Below, piece after piece: positions 5,046 through 5,289 of a stretch of 5,289 bases of DNA (positions are counted from its first letter, which is position 1; each line of letters opens with the position of its first letter). Location of the stretch: contig CALJGH010000235.1 in the NCBI GenBank assembly GCA_938073925.1, positions 1-5,289 of the forward strand. The letters are read 5' to 3'. This DNA is from an uncultured Nitrospinaceae bacterium (GTDB lineage Bacteria; Nitrospinota; Nitrospinia; Nitrospinales; VA-1). Both the position numbers and the translations under genes were made by a program. The notes under the pieces are model-generated. The model did no database searches and was not told where the DNA came from. It saw only the letters and a program-made list of their open reading frames with translations.

Positions 5046-5289
5046 ATTGAAAATATTTTTTAGCTTCGGCCACGGTAAAAATGGACCCTGTGATACAGAC
5101 CAAATCGTTGGGATTTGAAAATTCTTTGATTGTCTGTAGTGCACTGGTAACACTTTCTGATACCTGAACCGGTTTCTTGTATTTTTTAAATTTTTCCTGC
5201 AACTTCTCTGGGTCCTCCCCTCTAGGGGGATTCACCTGAACCAAATAAAAACGGTCGCCAAATTGGCTCAAAATTTCTACAATTTTGTC
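4996..5289 (-). CDS. folC: Folylpolyglutamate synthase / dihydrofolate synthase, C-terminal 97 residues, cut by window edge
   Basis: FolC is a cytoplasmic Mur-ligase-like ATP enzyme that adds glutamate to dihydropteroate and to reduced folates. Only the C-terminal Rossmann-like domain is in the window. It enters as DKIVEILSQFGDRFYLVQVN, continues with the variable PVQVSESVTSAL segment, and reaches the recognisable family terminus NPNDLVCITGSIFTVAEAKKYF, where GSxF/Y-x-V-x-EA is the conserved closing motif. The ATP-binding P-loop domain lies beyond 5289. The last 50 nt overlap the lptD start in another frame. The stop is TGA at 4998-4996, and the tail after the motif (FSNPGNPPRPGK) looks like non-conserved extension read through the lptD signal-peptide codons. 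Identification rests on the C-terminal motif and is fairly sure. Confidence 0.85.
   Translation of the reverse strand, partial: DKIVEILSQFGDRFYLVQVNPPRGEDPEKLQEKFKKYKKPVQVSESVTSALQTIKEFSNPNDLVCITGSIFTVAEAKKYFQYEKSFSNPGNPPRPGK

Noticed and set aside
5046..5153. Upstream extension of the lptD frame by 36 codons to an ATG at 5153
   Set aside because: It would bury the clear signal peptide MKKVFLILGILLALA inside the protein and overlaps conserved folC coding sequence; the start at 5045 is far more likely.
1..5289. CRISPR arrays, tRNA or rRNA genes, insertion sequences, attachment sites
   Set aside because: No regularly spaced direct repeats, transposase-like frames, terminal inverted repeats, tRNA cloverleaf or rRNA signatures were seen on either strand.

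Overview
The window suggests a Gram-negative bacterium: it carries the outer-membrane LPS transporter gene lptD. It probably also fixes carbon by the reductive TCA cycle, because the 239-residue protein at 904-1623 resembles the small epsilon subunit of the five-subunit 2-oxoacid:ferredoxin oxidoreductases known from Aquificota, Nitrospirota and Nitrospinota. The moderate GC content, AT-rich spacers and overall gene style would suit a Nitrospinota-like nitrite oxidiser or relative. That placement is an inference from recalled family patterns, not from a search.

Every intact gene is on the minus strand, so the window is best read from right to left. It opens inside the 3' end of folC (4996-5289). 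lptD (2523-5045) follows and starts 50 nt inside folC. pyrE (1885-2526) comes next, its start codon overlapping the lptD stop as ATGA. These three look like one transcription unit joining folate polyglutamylation, outer-membrane biogenesis and pyrimidine synthesis. The operon promoter lies outside the window.

A 261-nt spacer (1624-1884) is rich in signals. It has a near-consensus promoter (TTGACA-17-TAATAT), then a terminator-like hairpin, then a long imperfect inverted repeat, then a second possible -10 box. Next comes the monocistronic epsilon-subunit-like gene (904-1623), which has a perfect GGAGG ribosome binding site and ends at a strong bidirectional intrinsic terminator (821-866).

The left part (1-820) holds the only plus-strand gene, a decayed PilZ-domain-like gene (490-758) that is frameshifted and internally shortened. 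It converges on the bidirectional terminator. Beyond it, on the minus strand, is the 5' end of dnaK (1-228) with a sigma70-like promoter at 309-337. No CIRCE element is visible.

Most of the region is core housekeeping. The less ordinary parts are a tandem tryptophan-rich repeat and reduced cysteine set in LptD, the orphan oxidoreductase subunit with its structured leader, and the broken PilZ gene.
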